NCBI GenBank assembly: GCA_902767465.1
Contig: CACXHM010000182.1
Coordinates: 1 to 14,320, forward strand
Direction: 5' to 3'
DNA length: 14,320 nucleotides
From: an uncultured Bacteroidia bacterium
GTDB lineage: Bacteria; Bacteroidota; Bacteroidia; Bacteroidales; UBA932
Shown here: in pieces, positions 1 to 7,126 of the stretch
How positions within the stretch are numbered: position 1 is the stretch's first letter
Layout of the letters: each line of letters starts with the position of its first letter
Notes under the pieces: generated by a model
The model's input: the letters and a program-made list of their open reading frames with translations, nothing else
Told to the model about the DNA's origin: nothing
Databases searched by the model: none
Made by a program: the position numbers and the translations under genes

Positions 1-1489
1 CTCCTCCGAGTTCCCTTGCCCTTTCGCAGCGCAACACTGCAGTGAGTGATTCGTAACCGGTAAAGTTCGTAATCGGGTCAACCCCGGCACGTTCCCGCAC
101 CTTATTGAGGGCCTCCATAGCTCCGTCGGCATTGCCCGAATTGCAGTAGCATTCCGCCATCATAAGCAGCGCATCTGCATAACGGAATACCTTATAATTG
201 TTTGAATCGTTGGAGAGGTTCATCCCGGGGCACCAGAATTTCGGCCCGGCCCAGCCTACACCATAATTCCTGGTTGTATTGAAAGTAGCAGAACTTTCAT
301 AATCGCCCAATCCGAGGACGTAATACACCCGCCTGTCGATTTTCTTGCCGCGAATTACCCCTGCCCTTATGGCAGCCGTATCAATCTTTGTGTACCAGCG
401 GCCCGCGGTAATATTGTATTCGTCGTCGTAGGTGAGCGGCAGAGGGTCGAATATCGTGTTCTGATAACCCGTGTTTTCCTGTTTTGCAGAGCCGTTGGCA
501 GGCCTGAAGCAGCCGTAATTATTTGTGGACGTAAGAGCACTCCAGGAAGTCTGTTCATCACCGAGGTATGGAATTTCAATACCGTCGTAAAGGAATTTGC
601 CCGTTGCCTCGTCCCTTGAGTGACTTGGAGTCATAATGGCTGCAACGCTTCCCGCAAAATGGACATCCGTCACGCTCCAGTCGTGCTGGATCTCGAATAT
701 GCTCTCGGGGGTGTTCTTATAGCGCCACATTGTTTCTTCCAGAGGATAACGTTCCTCCGTGAAATCGCCATATAGGTTTTCCAGTTCAATGAGAGGCACC
801 AGCGCCTGATCCCACTCTTCGTTCCACATTGCCATTTTAGCCATAAGCATCAGACACAGGGCATAACCTGCCCGGTGTTCCGGTGCCTCGCTCGCACGGA
901 CCTTGAGGCCGTTGCCCTCCGTAAACCAGGGCAAAGCATTGTCCCTCAGATCCTGGTACAGGTCGGTACGGATTTCATTGGCGTCAGTACGGGGCAAATG
1001 CCTGATTTCCATAAGGTCTGCATCATCTGCAACCATCTGCTTGTAATATGGGACGCCATTGAACACGCAGGTAAGCAGGTAATAATACATTGCCCTGAGC
1101 ACCCTTGCCTCAGCTACCATCGGCATTTTGAGCGAATCCGCCAACGGCGCCTTCGCTATGCATTCTATGCATTCGTTGCAACGCATGACGCCCATATAAC
1201 CCTGGCGCCACACCGTTGCTCCGAACTGTGGCTTAGCCGGAGTAACGTCCAGACAGGCGTCTACAGTTGATGATCCGGAATACCAGATGTCGGTACAAGC
1301 CTCGGTCATAAGCATAAAATTGGGGCCGTATATGGTGGCAAGAGGACGGTAACATCCCCAGAGAGAGGTCTTGCACTGTGTTTCAGTGTCGTAATAGCTG
1401 TCCCTGTTCACGAAAGAAGTCGGGACCTCCTCCAGAGAACACGCCGCAGTTGCAATCAGCGCTAAAATATATATGGTGATCTTTTTCAT
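1..1489 (-). CDS. SusD/RagB-like surface nutrient-binding lipoprotein (3' end outside window)
   Basis: Outer-membrane lipoprotein that sits as a lid on the SusC transporter encoded just upstream and captures substrate, typically oligosaccharide. My reading of the minus strand from the ATG at 1489 gives 496 codons without a stop, running off the left window edge. Residues 1-17 form a lipoprotein signal peptide ending ATAAC, with Cys17 as the lipidated residue. It is followed by SLEE, an acidic pair that fits the Bacteroidetes surface-export signal. Family landmarks are RAMYYYLLTCVFNGVPYY in the N-terminal half (SusD-like N-terminal domain) and RYADALLMMAECYCNSG followed by ALNKVRERAGV near the visible end (C-terminal SusD/RagB domain). 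Comparison with the family suggests only a few dozen C-terminal residues are missing. The start lies 12 nt after the susC stop, so the two are surely co-transcribed. The family is certain; the substrate is not. Confidence 0.93.
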   Translation of the reverse strand, partial: MKKITIYILALIATAACSLEEVPTSFVNRDSYYDTETQCKTSLWGCYRPLATIYGPNFMLMTEACTDIWYSGSSTVDACLDVTPAKPQFGATVWRQGYMGVMRCNECIECIAKAPLADSLKMPMVAEARVLRAMYYYLLTCVFNGVPYYKQMVADDADLMEIRHLPRTDANEIRTDLYQDLRDNALPWFTEGNGLKVRASEAPEHRAGYALCLMLMAKMAMWNEEWDQALVPLIELENLYGDFTEERYPLEETMWRYKNTPESIFEIQHDWSVTDVHFAGSVAAIMTPSHSRDEATGKFLYDGIEIPYLGDEQTSWSALTSTNNYGCFRPANGSAKQENTGYQNTIFDPLPLTYDDEYNITAGRWYTKIDTAAIRAGVIRGKKIDRRVYYVLGLGDYESSATFNTTRNYGVGWAGPKFWCPGMNLSNDSNNYKVFRYADALLMMAECYCNSGNADGAMEALNKVRERAGVDPITNFTGYESLTAVLRCERARELGG

Positions 1490-1501
1490 ATTCCGTCCTG
1501 T

Positions 1502-4500
1502 TTAATACCTTAACTGAACACTAAAAACCAGCATCTTGGACTGGGGGTATGCTCCCATATCCACACGCCGCAGCGTGCTTTCGCCGCTTGTAGAGACATC
1601 GGGATCGAATCCGTTATACTTCGTGAAGAGGTAGAGATTGGTTCCGGACACCCCGAAAGTAACATCACGCAGCATCTTGGTATGTTTGCTCAAGTCCCAA
1701 GTATAGCTCAAGTAAACATTCTTCAGACGCAGGTAACTTGCATCGTGAACCTGGAAGGAACTGGGTAGCATACGGTCGTCGGTACCGGCACGCGGGATGT
1801 CTGAATCCGGATTGCGAAGCGGATGCCAGGCATCCAGCATATAGCGATACTGGTTTGCACTAAAGGTTCCTGACATTGAGAGTTCGGCATAATTGTAAAT
1901 CTTTCCGCCTAGGGAGTAATTGAAATATACCCCAAGACTCCAGTTTTTCCAACGGAATGTATTCTGCAGACCCCCATAGAGGAAAGGATCCGAATTACCA
2001 AGATAGATAAGGTCTTTTTCCGAAAGGATTCCGTCGTGGTCCTGGTCCACATACCTCGGGAAACCAAGGATGGCACTCGCAGAATTGGTAGTGGTGTTAG
2101 ACACATAACTATGAGTATAGGCGTTGCGCACGAACTCGTCTTCCGTGTGCCACACCCCTGCATACTGAAAGCCCCAGAGGGAATTAAGAGGATAACCCTT
2201 CTTGTAGCCGTACATCATAAAAGAGGTGTTACCCGGGCTGTTGAGAACAGGGACATAATCTTCCTGCCCTATCTCGATCACCTCCTGCTTGTTATGGGAC
2301 ACCGTAAACTGGGTGGTCCAGCCAAAATGCCGTTTTTCGATATTGCGGGTGTCCAGAGTGAGTTCCAGACCCTTGTTGGAGGTCTTCCCGAGGTTTGTCA
2401 GGCGGCTGTCATATCCTGTGGTCTGGATGGTTTTCAAATTGAGGAGCAGATCGTAAGTACGGGCGGTATACGCCTCAAGCGTAGCCGAAATCCTGCCTTT
2501 GAACATAGTGAGATCGAGGGCGGCATTGAGCAGGGTCGTCTTTTCCCAGGTAAGGTTCGGATTTGCCACACGCGAGGGAACCATTGAAGGGACAAGCCTT
2601 CCGTCCACGAGCCAGGCATTGGTCAAGACTTCATAGGCGGCAAGGCTGCGATAATAAGAAATGGCATCATTGCCGGAGCGGCCGGCACTGATCCTGAGTG
2701 AAAGGTCATCTACCGAATGGAGCGAACGCATAAACGGCTCTTTGCTGATTACCCATTTCATAGCGGCAGAAGGGAAGAAGCCCCACTTGTTGTTCTCCGC
2801 AAAATTCGAAGACCCGTCGTAACGTCCCGTTAAAGTCAAATAATACTTCTGACGGTAATTGTAATTCATTCTCGCGAAGACTGATTCCTTGATCACTTCC
2901 TCAGAAGTCGTGTAAGGAACGAGGTTTTCCTTGCTCACCACGCCTTGCATATTATTCCACTTGAGGTCGTCTGTAAGCAGCCCGTTCGCCGTGAGACGGA
3001 AATAATTCATATTATTCTTGGATGCCGAGAAACCGGCCAGAACATCGAAAGAATGACCTCCGCGAATTTTCCTGGTGTATGTGGCGGTATTCTCTGTGTT
3101 CAGTTTGCGAGCATCTCCCTCATAGCGCTGCGCATCTGCCCCTTCGCCCTCAACCTTGCGTGGCATGGTGCTCGGCCAGAAATAGTAGTCGTGACGCTGA
3201 TAAACCATCACTGAATTCTGGCTTTTGAGCGTAAGACCTTTGACAGGACGGAAAACAAATTCCAGCACGTCGTTTTTTGTGAGGTTTTCCCTGAAGCGCT
3301 CCATCAGGTTAATGTTGGCAATAGGCGTATTGATGGCCGTTCCGTTTTCGTAAAGAGGATTGTATTTATCATAAGCGCCTATAATAGGGGAAAGGTAAAC
3401 CGCTCCGTTCCAGAAATTGGTACCACCGATATCGGCCTTGTTGATGTTGTGCTTCTGGAAGGAATAACTCATACGGAGTGAAACCCTCATCCATTTGGCG
3501 ACATCGTAATTGAGATTGAAGCGCCCGTTGATTTTCTCCACACCGCTGTTTTTGATGATGCCTTCGGTATCGTTGTATGAAAGAGAACCGAAATAATTGA
3601 GGTTTTCGCTCACCTTGCCGCTCGCGGACACACTGTAATTCTGATAAGGGGCGATGCGGGTTATTTCCCTGAGCCAGTCGGTGTCATTGGCATAATCATC
3701 CGGATCGAAGCGCTGCCCTGATTTACCGCTGCTGCGGAAATAATACCAGTCGTTCAAATAGCGGACAAACTCATTTTTGTTCATAACGTCAAGATAGCGG
3801 GCTATCCTGGAAGCACCGAATTCCGCCTTTGCAACTACACTCGGTCTGGACGTGACACCCTTGCGGGTGGTTATGAGAATTACGCCGTTCGCACCCCGGC
3901 TTCCGTATATGGCAGTGGAGGAGGCGTCCTTCATAATGGAGATGGATTCTATGTCCGCCGAATTAATTTCGTTGATATCGTGAATTGCGTCTATCACGCC
4001 ATCAACAATAATAAGTGGCTCGTTGCTGGCGTTTATGGAACGGGTTCCTCTGATTCGGATAGAAGTCGATGCTCCAGGCTCTCCTGACGTTGACATCACA
4101 TCCACACCGGCAAGGCGCCCCTGCAGGGCCTGATCGATGGATGTGTTGGGGGCTTGGGCCAGGTCTGACATCTTGACAGTTGCAACAGAGCCGGTAAGGT
4201 CGCGCTTGCGGGTGACGCCGTAACCGATAACCACAGCCTCATTCAGACTGTTGTTGATGTCGGGTTCAAGAGTCACGGATACATTGGTCCTGTCCCCTAT
4301 AAGGACTTCCTTGCTTTGATAATTGATATAGGAGAACTTCAGTATCCTGGTTCCTGCCGGCAGCATAATCTCATAGCGGCCATCTGCATCGGTAACCACT
4401 GCCGCGGAACCATTCTCGGACATTACGCCGGCATCTGGGAGAGGTTCGCCATTTTCGTCCTTCACAACCCCGTAAATGCGAAACTTCTCCTGCTGTGTGC

Positions 4501-4810
4501 CAGGGCGCTTTTCATCAAGAGAAACGGCGATAACATTTCCGCTGACCTCATATTTTAGAGGCGACTTGAAGATTTTGGGCCACACCTCACTTACAGGGGT
4601 TCCGGAAAACTCTGCTGTGACCTGATAGGAGGAAAGATCCGTACGGTCGCTGCTGATAACAGAGAAGCCTGTCTGGCTGTTGATTTCCACTATCACCTCC
4701 GAAAGAGGCCTGTTGCGAAAACTCGCCGTCACGGTCTGTGCAATAGCGTCAATAGCCCCCGACAAAAGCGACAGGGAGGTAAACAGAATCTGTAAAATCC
4801 TTTTACTCAT
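1502..4810 (-). CDS. SusC/RagA-family TonB-dependent outer-membrane transporter with STN signalling domain
   Basis: TonB-energised beta-barrel importer that pairs with the SusD lipoprotein. The 1102 residues comprise a signal peptide (about 1-24, cleavage after AIA), an STN secretin/TonB short N-terminal domain (about 25-97), a carboxypeptidase-regulatory-like beta-sandwich (about 112-184), a TonB-box/linker region near EAVVIGYG (191-198), a plug domain (about 200-318), and the barrel to the end. The plug carries the SusC/RagA signature IYGSRGANGVILITTRKG at 301-318. The protein ends in an aromatic residue (VQLRY), as outer-membrane barrels do. A Ca-binding-like segment DQDHDGILSEKD precedes the conserved C-terminal barrel strands. 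An STN domain marks a transducer that contacts a periplasmic FecR C-terminal domain, and fecR ends only 10 nt upstream. The substrate cannot be read from sequence; a polysaccharide-derived ligand is the family default. No truncation is seen. Confidence 0.96.
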   Translation of the reverse strand: MSKRILQILFTSLSLLSGAIDAIAQTVTASFRNRPLSEVIVEINSQTGFSVISSDRTDLSSYQVTAEFSGTPVSEVWPKIFKSPLKYEVSGNVIAVSLDEKRPGTQQEKFRIYGVVKDENGEPLPDAGVMSENGSAAVVTDADGRYEIMLPAGTRILKFSYINYQSKEVLIGDRTNVSVTLEPDINNSLNEAVVIGYGVTRKRDLTGSVATVKMSDLAQAPNTSIDQALQGRLAGVDVMSTSGEPGASTSIRIRGTRSINASNEPLIIVDGVIDAIHDINEINSADIESISIMKDASSTAIYGSRGANGVILITTRKGVTSRPSVVAKAEFGASRIARYLDVMNKNEFVRYLNDWYYFRSSGKSGQRFDPDDYANDTDWLREITRIAPYQNYSVSASGKVSENLNYFGSLSYNDTEGIIKNSGVEKINGRFNLNYDVAKWMRVSLRMSYSFQKHNINKADIGGTNFWNGAVYLSPIIGAYDKYNPLYENGTAINTPIANINLMERFRENLTKNDVLEFVFRPVKGLTLKSQNSVMVYQRHDYYFWPSTMPRKVEGEGADAQRYEGDARKLNTENTATYTRKIRGGHSFDVLAGFSASKNNMNYFRLTANGLLTDDLKWNNMQGVVSKENLVPYTTSEEVIKESVFARMNYNYRQKYYLTLTGRYDGSSNFAENNKWGFFPSAAMKWVISKEPFMRSLHSVDDLSLRISAGRSGNDAISYYRSLAAYEVLTNAWLVDGRLVPSMVPSRVANPNLTWEKTTLLNAALDLTMFKGRISATLEAYTARTYDLLLNLKTIQTTGYDSRLTNLGKTSNKGLELTLDTRNIEKRHFGWTTQFTVSHNKQEVIEIGQEDYVPVLNSPGNTSFMMYGYKKGYPLNSLWGFQYAGVWHTEDEFVRNAYTHSYVSNTTTNSASAILGFPRYVDQDHDGILSEKDLIYLGNSDPFLYGGLQNTFRWKNWSLGVYFNYSLGGKIYNYAELSMSGTFSANQYRYMLDAWHPLRNPDSDIPRAGTDDRMLPSSFQVHDASYLRLKNVYLSYTWDLSKHTKMLRDVTFGVSGTNLYLFTKYNGFDPDVSTSGESTLRRVDMGAYPQSKMLVFSVQLRY

Positions 4811-4820
4811 ATCGTTACAT

Positions 4821-5777
4821 TTATAATTCCATTATAGAAATAACATTACCGTCACGCGTCCACCTGATAGGGGTGATGGTGGCGACAGCATGGAGTATAT
4901 TATCTATGGGCTCTTTTATGTTCAGACTTATCCTGAACCTGGACTGGGCATACTTCGCCGCCGAATACCGGATATCAAGCGAATAAACCGAAGACAGCCT
5001 TGCAAAGAGGTCCGAAAGCGAAATGCTTTCGTAATCCAGCCGGCCGCTCATCCAGCTAATATATGACCCCACATCTGCAGTCTTCTTGAATACTGCTCCG
5101 GTTGAACAATCATAGTTGAGAACTTCACCGGGCTTCATTATCATTGTCAAGGCATCATTAGAGAACACAATGCTGCCCTCGACGAGCGCTGCAGTCACAG
5201 AAGTTGCGTCACCATATGCACAGACATTGAATTTGGTGCCATATACCGAAATCTCGTTGTCACGAGCTTTGACGGTAAAGCGGTGCAATGAATCCTTGGC
5301 CACATCGAAGTATGCCTCTCCCGACAGGATCACTTCCCTGTTAGTGCAAAAATCAGCGGCATAGCTGATTGAACTTGCAGAATTGAGCGACACCTTAGTG
5401 CCATCCGGCAGCATCTCGGTACGCTGTTCGAGGCACTGCGTGGAAAGAACAATCTGTTCCAACTGCTGCCTGCTGTCACTACTGCTTTCCACCGAAGGGC
5501 GCAACAAAAAGAGAATCAATGCCATTGCCGCCACGGACACGGCCGGGAAAACTGCACGACACAGCCTTTGCTTCCCTGTGATTTCCCTTTTAATCTTCCT
5601 GAACTCTTTCAATTGGGAGACATCAGGATTGTGGACGGAAGACCAGAACTCTTCGAGTTCAAAGAATTCCCTGCGTCCCTCAGAATCTGCGAGAAAACCG
5701 AGAAGTTCGTTTTCTTCTACTGTACTTGTGTTACCTTCGAGGAGATCGAGGCATAGTTTTTTAAAGTGCTTATCCAT
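4821..5777 (-). CDS. FecR-family transmembrane anti-sigma factor
   Basis: Inner-membrane regulator that holds the ECF sigma factor and passes on the signal from the STN domain of the transporter. The 318 residues comprise a cytoplasmic sigma-interacting segment (1-about 72), one transmembrane helix (about 75-92, PAVSVAAMALILFLL), a periplasmic FecR domain (about 117-205, with LPDGTKVSLNSAS and VILSGEAYFDV), and a C-terminal DUF4974-type domain (about 246-316), the part expected to meet STN. YGTKFNV at 179-185 contains the Gly-Thr pair (180-181) that, in Pseudomonas FoxR-type proteins, is the self-cleavage site; cleavage here is inference. The gene lies between the sigma gene and susC, the standard order for these circuits in Bacteroidetes. 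Its start codon sits directly behind a strong inverted repeat that could control its translation. Confidence 0.95.
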   Translation of the reverse strand: MDKHFKKLCLDLLEGNTSTVEENELLGFLADSEGRREFFELEEFWSSVHNPDVSQLKEFRKIKREITGKQRLCRAVFPAVSVAAMALILFLLRPSVESSSDSRQQLEQIVLSTQCLEQRTEMLPDGTKVSLNSASSISYAADFCTNREVILSGEAYFDVAKDSLHRFTVKARDNEISVYGTKFNVCAYGDATSVTAALVEGSIVFSNDALTMIMKPGEVLNYDCSTGAVFKKTADVGSYISWMSGRLDYESISLSDLFARLSSVYSLDIRYSAAKYAQSRFRISLNIKEPIDNILHAVATITPIRWTRDGNVISIMEL

Positions 5778-5779
5778 CT

Positions 5780-5818
5780 TTTTCCTTTACATAACAATAA
5801 CGTTTATGTAAAGGAAAA
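5780..5818 (-). promoter_or_regulatory. 15-bp inverted repeat covering the fecR ribosome-binding region
   Basis: The arms TTTTCCTTTACATAA (5780-5794) and TTATGTAAAGGAAAA (5804-5818) are perfect complements with a 9-nt loop. In the sigma-fecR mRNA they would fold into a hairpin whose 3' arm contains AAAGGAAAA, the only Shine-Dalgarno-like purine run before the fecR ATG. The helix ends 2 nt before that codon. No T-run follows it in the direction of transcription, so it is not a standard intrinsic terminator. Likely roles are damping of anti-sigma translation relative to sigma, protection of a processed mRNA end, or a dyad DNA-binding site. The repeat is certain; its role is inference. Confidence 0.7.
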
Positions 5819-5842
5819 GTACACTTCAGTTTTTAGGGGGAA

Positions 5843-6418
5843 TCAGACTAATAGCAAAAAGAGAATTGCAAACGAAAGAAGTTCAGGATCCATCTTCTCC
5901 CCACCACCGATTTCTTTGCGGAAAACACGGAGGGCTTTCGATATCTGGTTTTTTACTGCCTGCTCGGAAATGCCCATTAAATCAGCAATTTCACGGTTTC
6001 GCAAACCTTTAAGACGGCTCAGGACAAAGACCTCCCGGCAGCGTGGAGGCAGGCTCTCTAAAATCTGGTTCACCTGTCGGCGGAGTTCTTCGTAGATAGT
6101 GGAGTCTTCTGCGCTTGCCATCAAGGCAGAATACAATTTTTCGGTCCCCTCCAATGCTGACAAGTCGCAATTCTCAACTTTCCGGCGAACCGACCGATGA
6201 CGCAAAGAGTCAATACATCCGGCACGGACCACCGTGAAAAGCAGCGGGGCCCAATAATTTTCATCCCGTCCCTTGTACCTGTTCCAAAACCTGATGAAAG
6301 AATCGTGCACGACGTCCTCTGCCGCAGACTCGTCACCGAGAAAATGCACGGCAAAGTTCCGGAGTCTCTGGCTGTATCTGTAGTACAGTTCTTCCAGTTG
6401 GCGTTCGTCAAGTGTCAT
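5843..6418 (-). CDS. ECF RNA polymerase sigma factor, FecI-like Bacteroidetes family
   Basis: Alternative sigma factor that directs RNA polymerase to the promoters of its uptake locus when released by, or activated through, the FecR partner. The 191 residues show region 2 (about 8-75: LYYRYSQRLRNFA, DESAAEDVVHDSFIRFW) and region 4 with its helix-turn-helix (about 118-170: LPPRCREVFVLSRLKGLRNREIADLMGISEQAVKNQ). The C-terminus ends in a strongly hydrophobic stretch (about 180-191, LLSFAILFLLLV) after the last region-4 helix, which might contact the membrane or FecR. The ATG at 6418 was chosen because region 2 begins within ten residues and there is no internal Met before it. A TAnnTTTG promoter element lies only 4 nt upstream. 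It is followed after 65 nt by fecR, then susC and susD, all on the same strand. Confidence 0.95.
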   Translation of the reverse strand: MTLDERQLEELYYRYSQRLRNFAVHFLGDESAAEDVVHDSFIRFWNRYKGRDENYWAPLLFTVVRAGCIDSLRHRSVRRKVENCDLSALEGTEKLYSALMASAEDSTIYEELRRQVNQILESLPPRCREVFVLSRLKGLRNREIADLMGISEQAVKNQISKALRVFRKEIGGGEKMDPELLSFAILFLLLV

Positions 6419-6422
6419 CGTA

Positions 6423-6430
6423 CAAATATA
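6423..6430 (-). promoter_or_regulatory. Putative -7 promoter element of the sigma gene (TATATTTG)
   Basis: Read on the minus strand, TATATTTG matches the Bacteroidetes -7 consensus TAnnTTTG exactly and ends 4 nt before the ATG. The 19-21 nt upstream position where TTTG would be expected reads ACCG instead, inside one copy of a direct repeat. This may therefore be an activator-dependent or ECF-type promoter. The predicted transcription start falls at or next to the start codon. Confidence 0.5.
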
Positions 6431-6447
6431 CGAAAAAACTGCAAAGA

Positions 6448-6471
6448 AACGGTGATAACTTCTAACGGTGA
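6448..6471 (-). repeat. Direct repeat pair upstream of the sigma gene (TCACCGTT twice, period 16)
   Basis: On the minus strand TCACCGTT occurs at 6471-6464 and again at 6455-6448, separated by 8 bp. The downstream copy overlies the place where the -33 box of the sigma promoter would be. Two sites at a 16-bp spacing upstream of a promoter suggest a regulator-binding site, but no partner is identified in this window. Confidence 0.4.
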
Positions 6472-6481
6472 AAAAACCTTA

Positions 6482-7126
6482 TCAGTCCAGCACCACAATG
6501 GCTGGAGCGGGATGATTGAAACGCAACGATACGACATCGGTCACGGCGCGGTTCAGCGTCCCCTGGAACCAGAATCCGAACTCCACCTCGTCAGTCGGCC
6601 ACTGCAAACCGGAGGATTTGATCCTGAGAGTTTTGTCCATGGCAAAGAGAGACACCTTACGCCCCTCGCCCACATGCAGTTCGCAGCTGTCGCTAATGGC
6701 AAAGGCCGTATTATAGTCCGACACCATATCAACCTTTATCCCCTTTGAAGAAAGGGATCGGGTCTTCTCCCAATACATAAGGTATGAGAGATTCCCCATT
6801 GCATGCGCTTCACTTTTGCCCAGTGCGCCGAGAACATGAATGTCATCGGCCTGAGGGTAATTTTCCAGAAGCCAGCGGAAAGCCTTGTCGAGATCATTGA
6901 AATCCTGCTCATCTACTTTCACGGCCAAACGACCCAAGGCCTTCCGGACAGCTGCCGGCGTCGAATCCATATCGCCAACCACGGCCACTGGTTCCACGCC
7001 AATTTTACGAAGGCGCCGAACCGAAGTGGCGCTGTCGCAGCAGACAACGATTTCCGCGTTCTTGAGAATCCACAGAGGATACTCCTTCCGCGGGAATTCT
7101 CCGTTCGCAAGAATAACGGCTGTCAT
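6482..7126 (-). CDS. thiN: Thiamine pyrophosphokinase
   Basis: Transfers pyrophosphate from ATP to thiamine, giving the cofactor thiamine diphosphate, in the cytoplasm. The 214 residues match the normal family length. Visible motifs are CCDSA around Asp31, VGDMDS at 50-55 (the nucleotide/metal-binding GDxDS motif), DFNDLDKA at 75-82 (the variant of the usual D-x-T-D-L-x-K-A), and the GALGKSEAHAMGN stretch at 100-112, where most family members read G-x-R-x-D-H-x-x-x-N. The second acidic-His pair is thus altered (E-A-H), a deviation worth noting though compatible with Bacteroidetes forms. The C-terminal half is the expected beta-rich thiamine-binding domain. The ATG overlaps the atpG stop as ATGA, so translation is probably coupled to the ATP synthase operon. 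It ends with tandem stops (TGA TAA). No thiamine transporter or TPP riboswitch is seen beside it. Confidence 0.9.
   Translation of the reverse strand: MTAVILANGEFPRKEYPLWILKNAEIVVCCDSATSVRRLRKIGVEPVAVVGDMDSTPAAVRKALGRLAVKVDEQDFNDLDKAFRWLLENYPQADDIHVLGALGKSEAHAMGNLSYLMYWEKTRSLSSKGIKVDMVSDYNTAFAISDSCELHVGEGRKVSLFAMDKTLRIKSSGLQWPTDEVEFGFWFQGTLNRAVTDVVSLRFNHPAPAIVVLD

Noticed and set aside
2036..2587. Open frame of 183 codons on the plus strand inside susC
   Set aside because: Antisense to a clear SusC barrel; no recognisable domain, promoter or partner.
6486..6506. Stem TCCAGC/GCTGGA at the end of thiN followed by TTTTTT, as a terminator
   Set aside because: The T-run starts 9 nt beyond the stem and the stem is only 6 bp within coding sequence; too weak to call.
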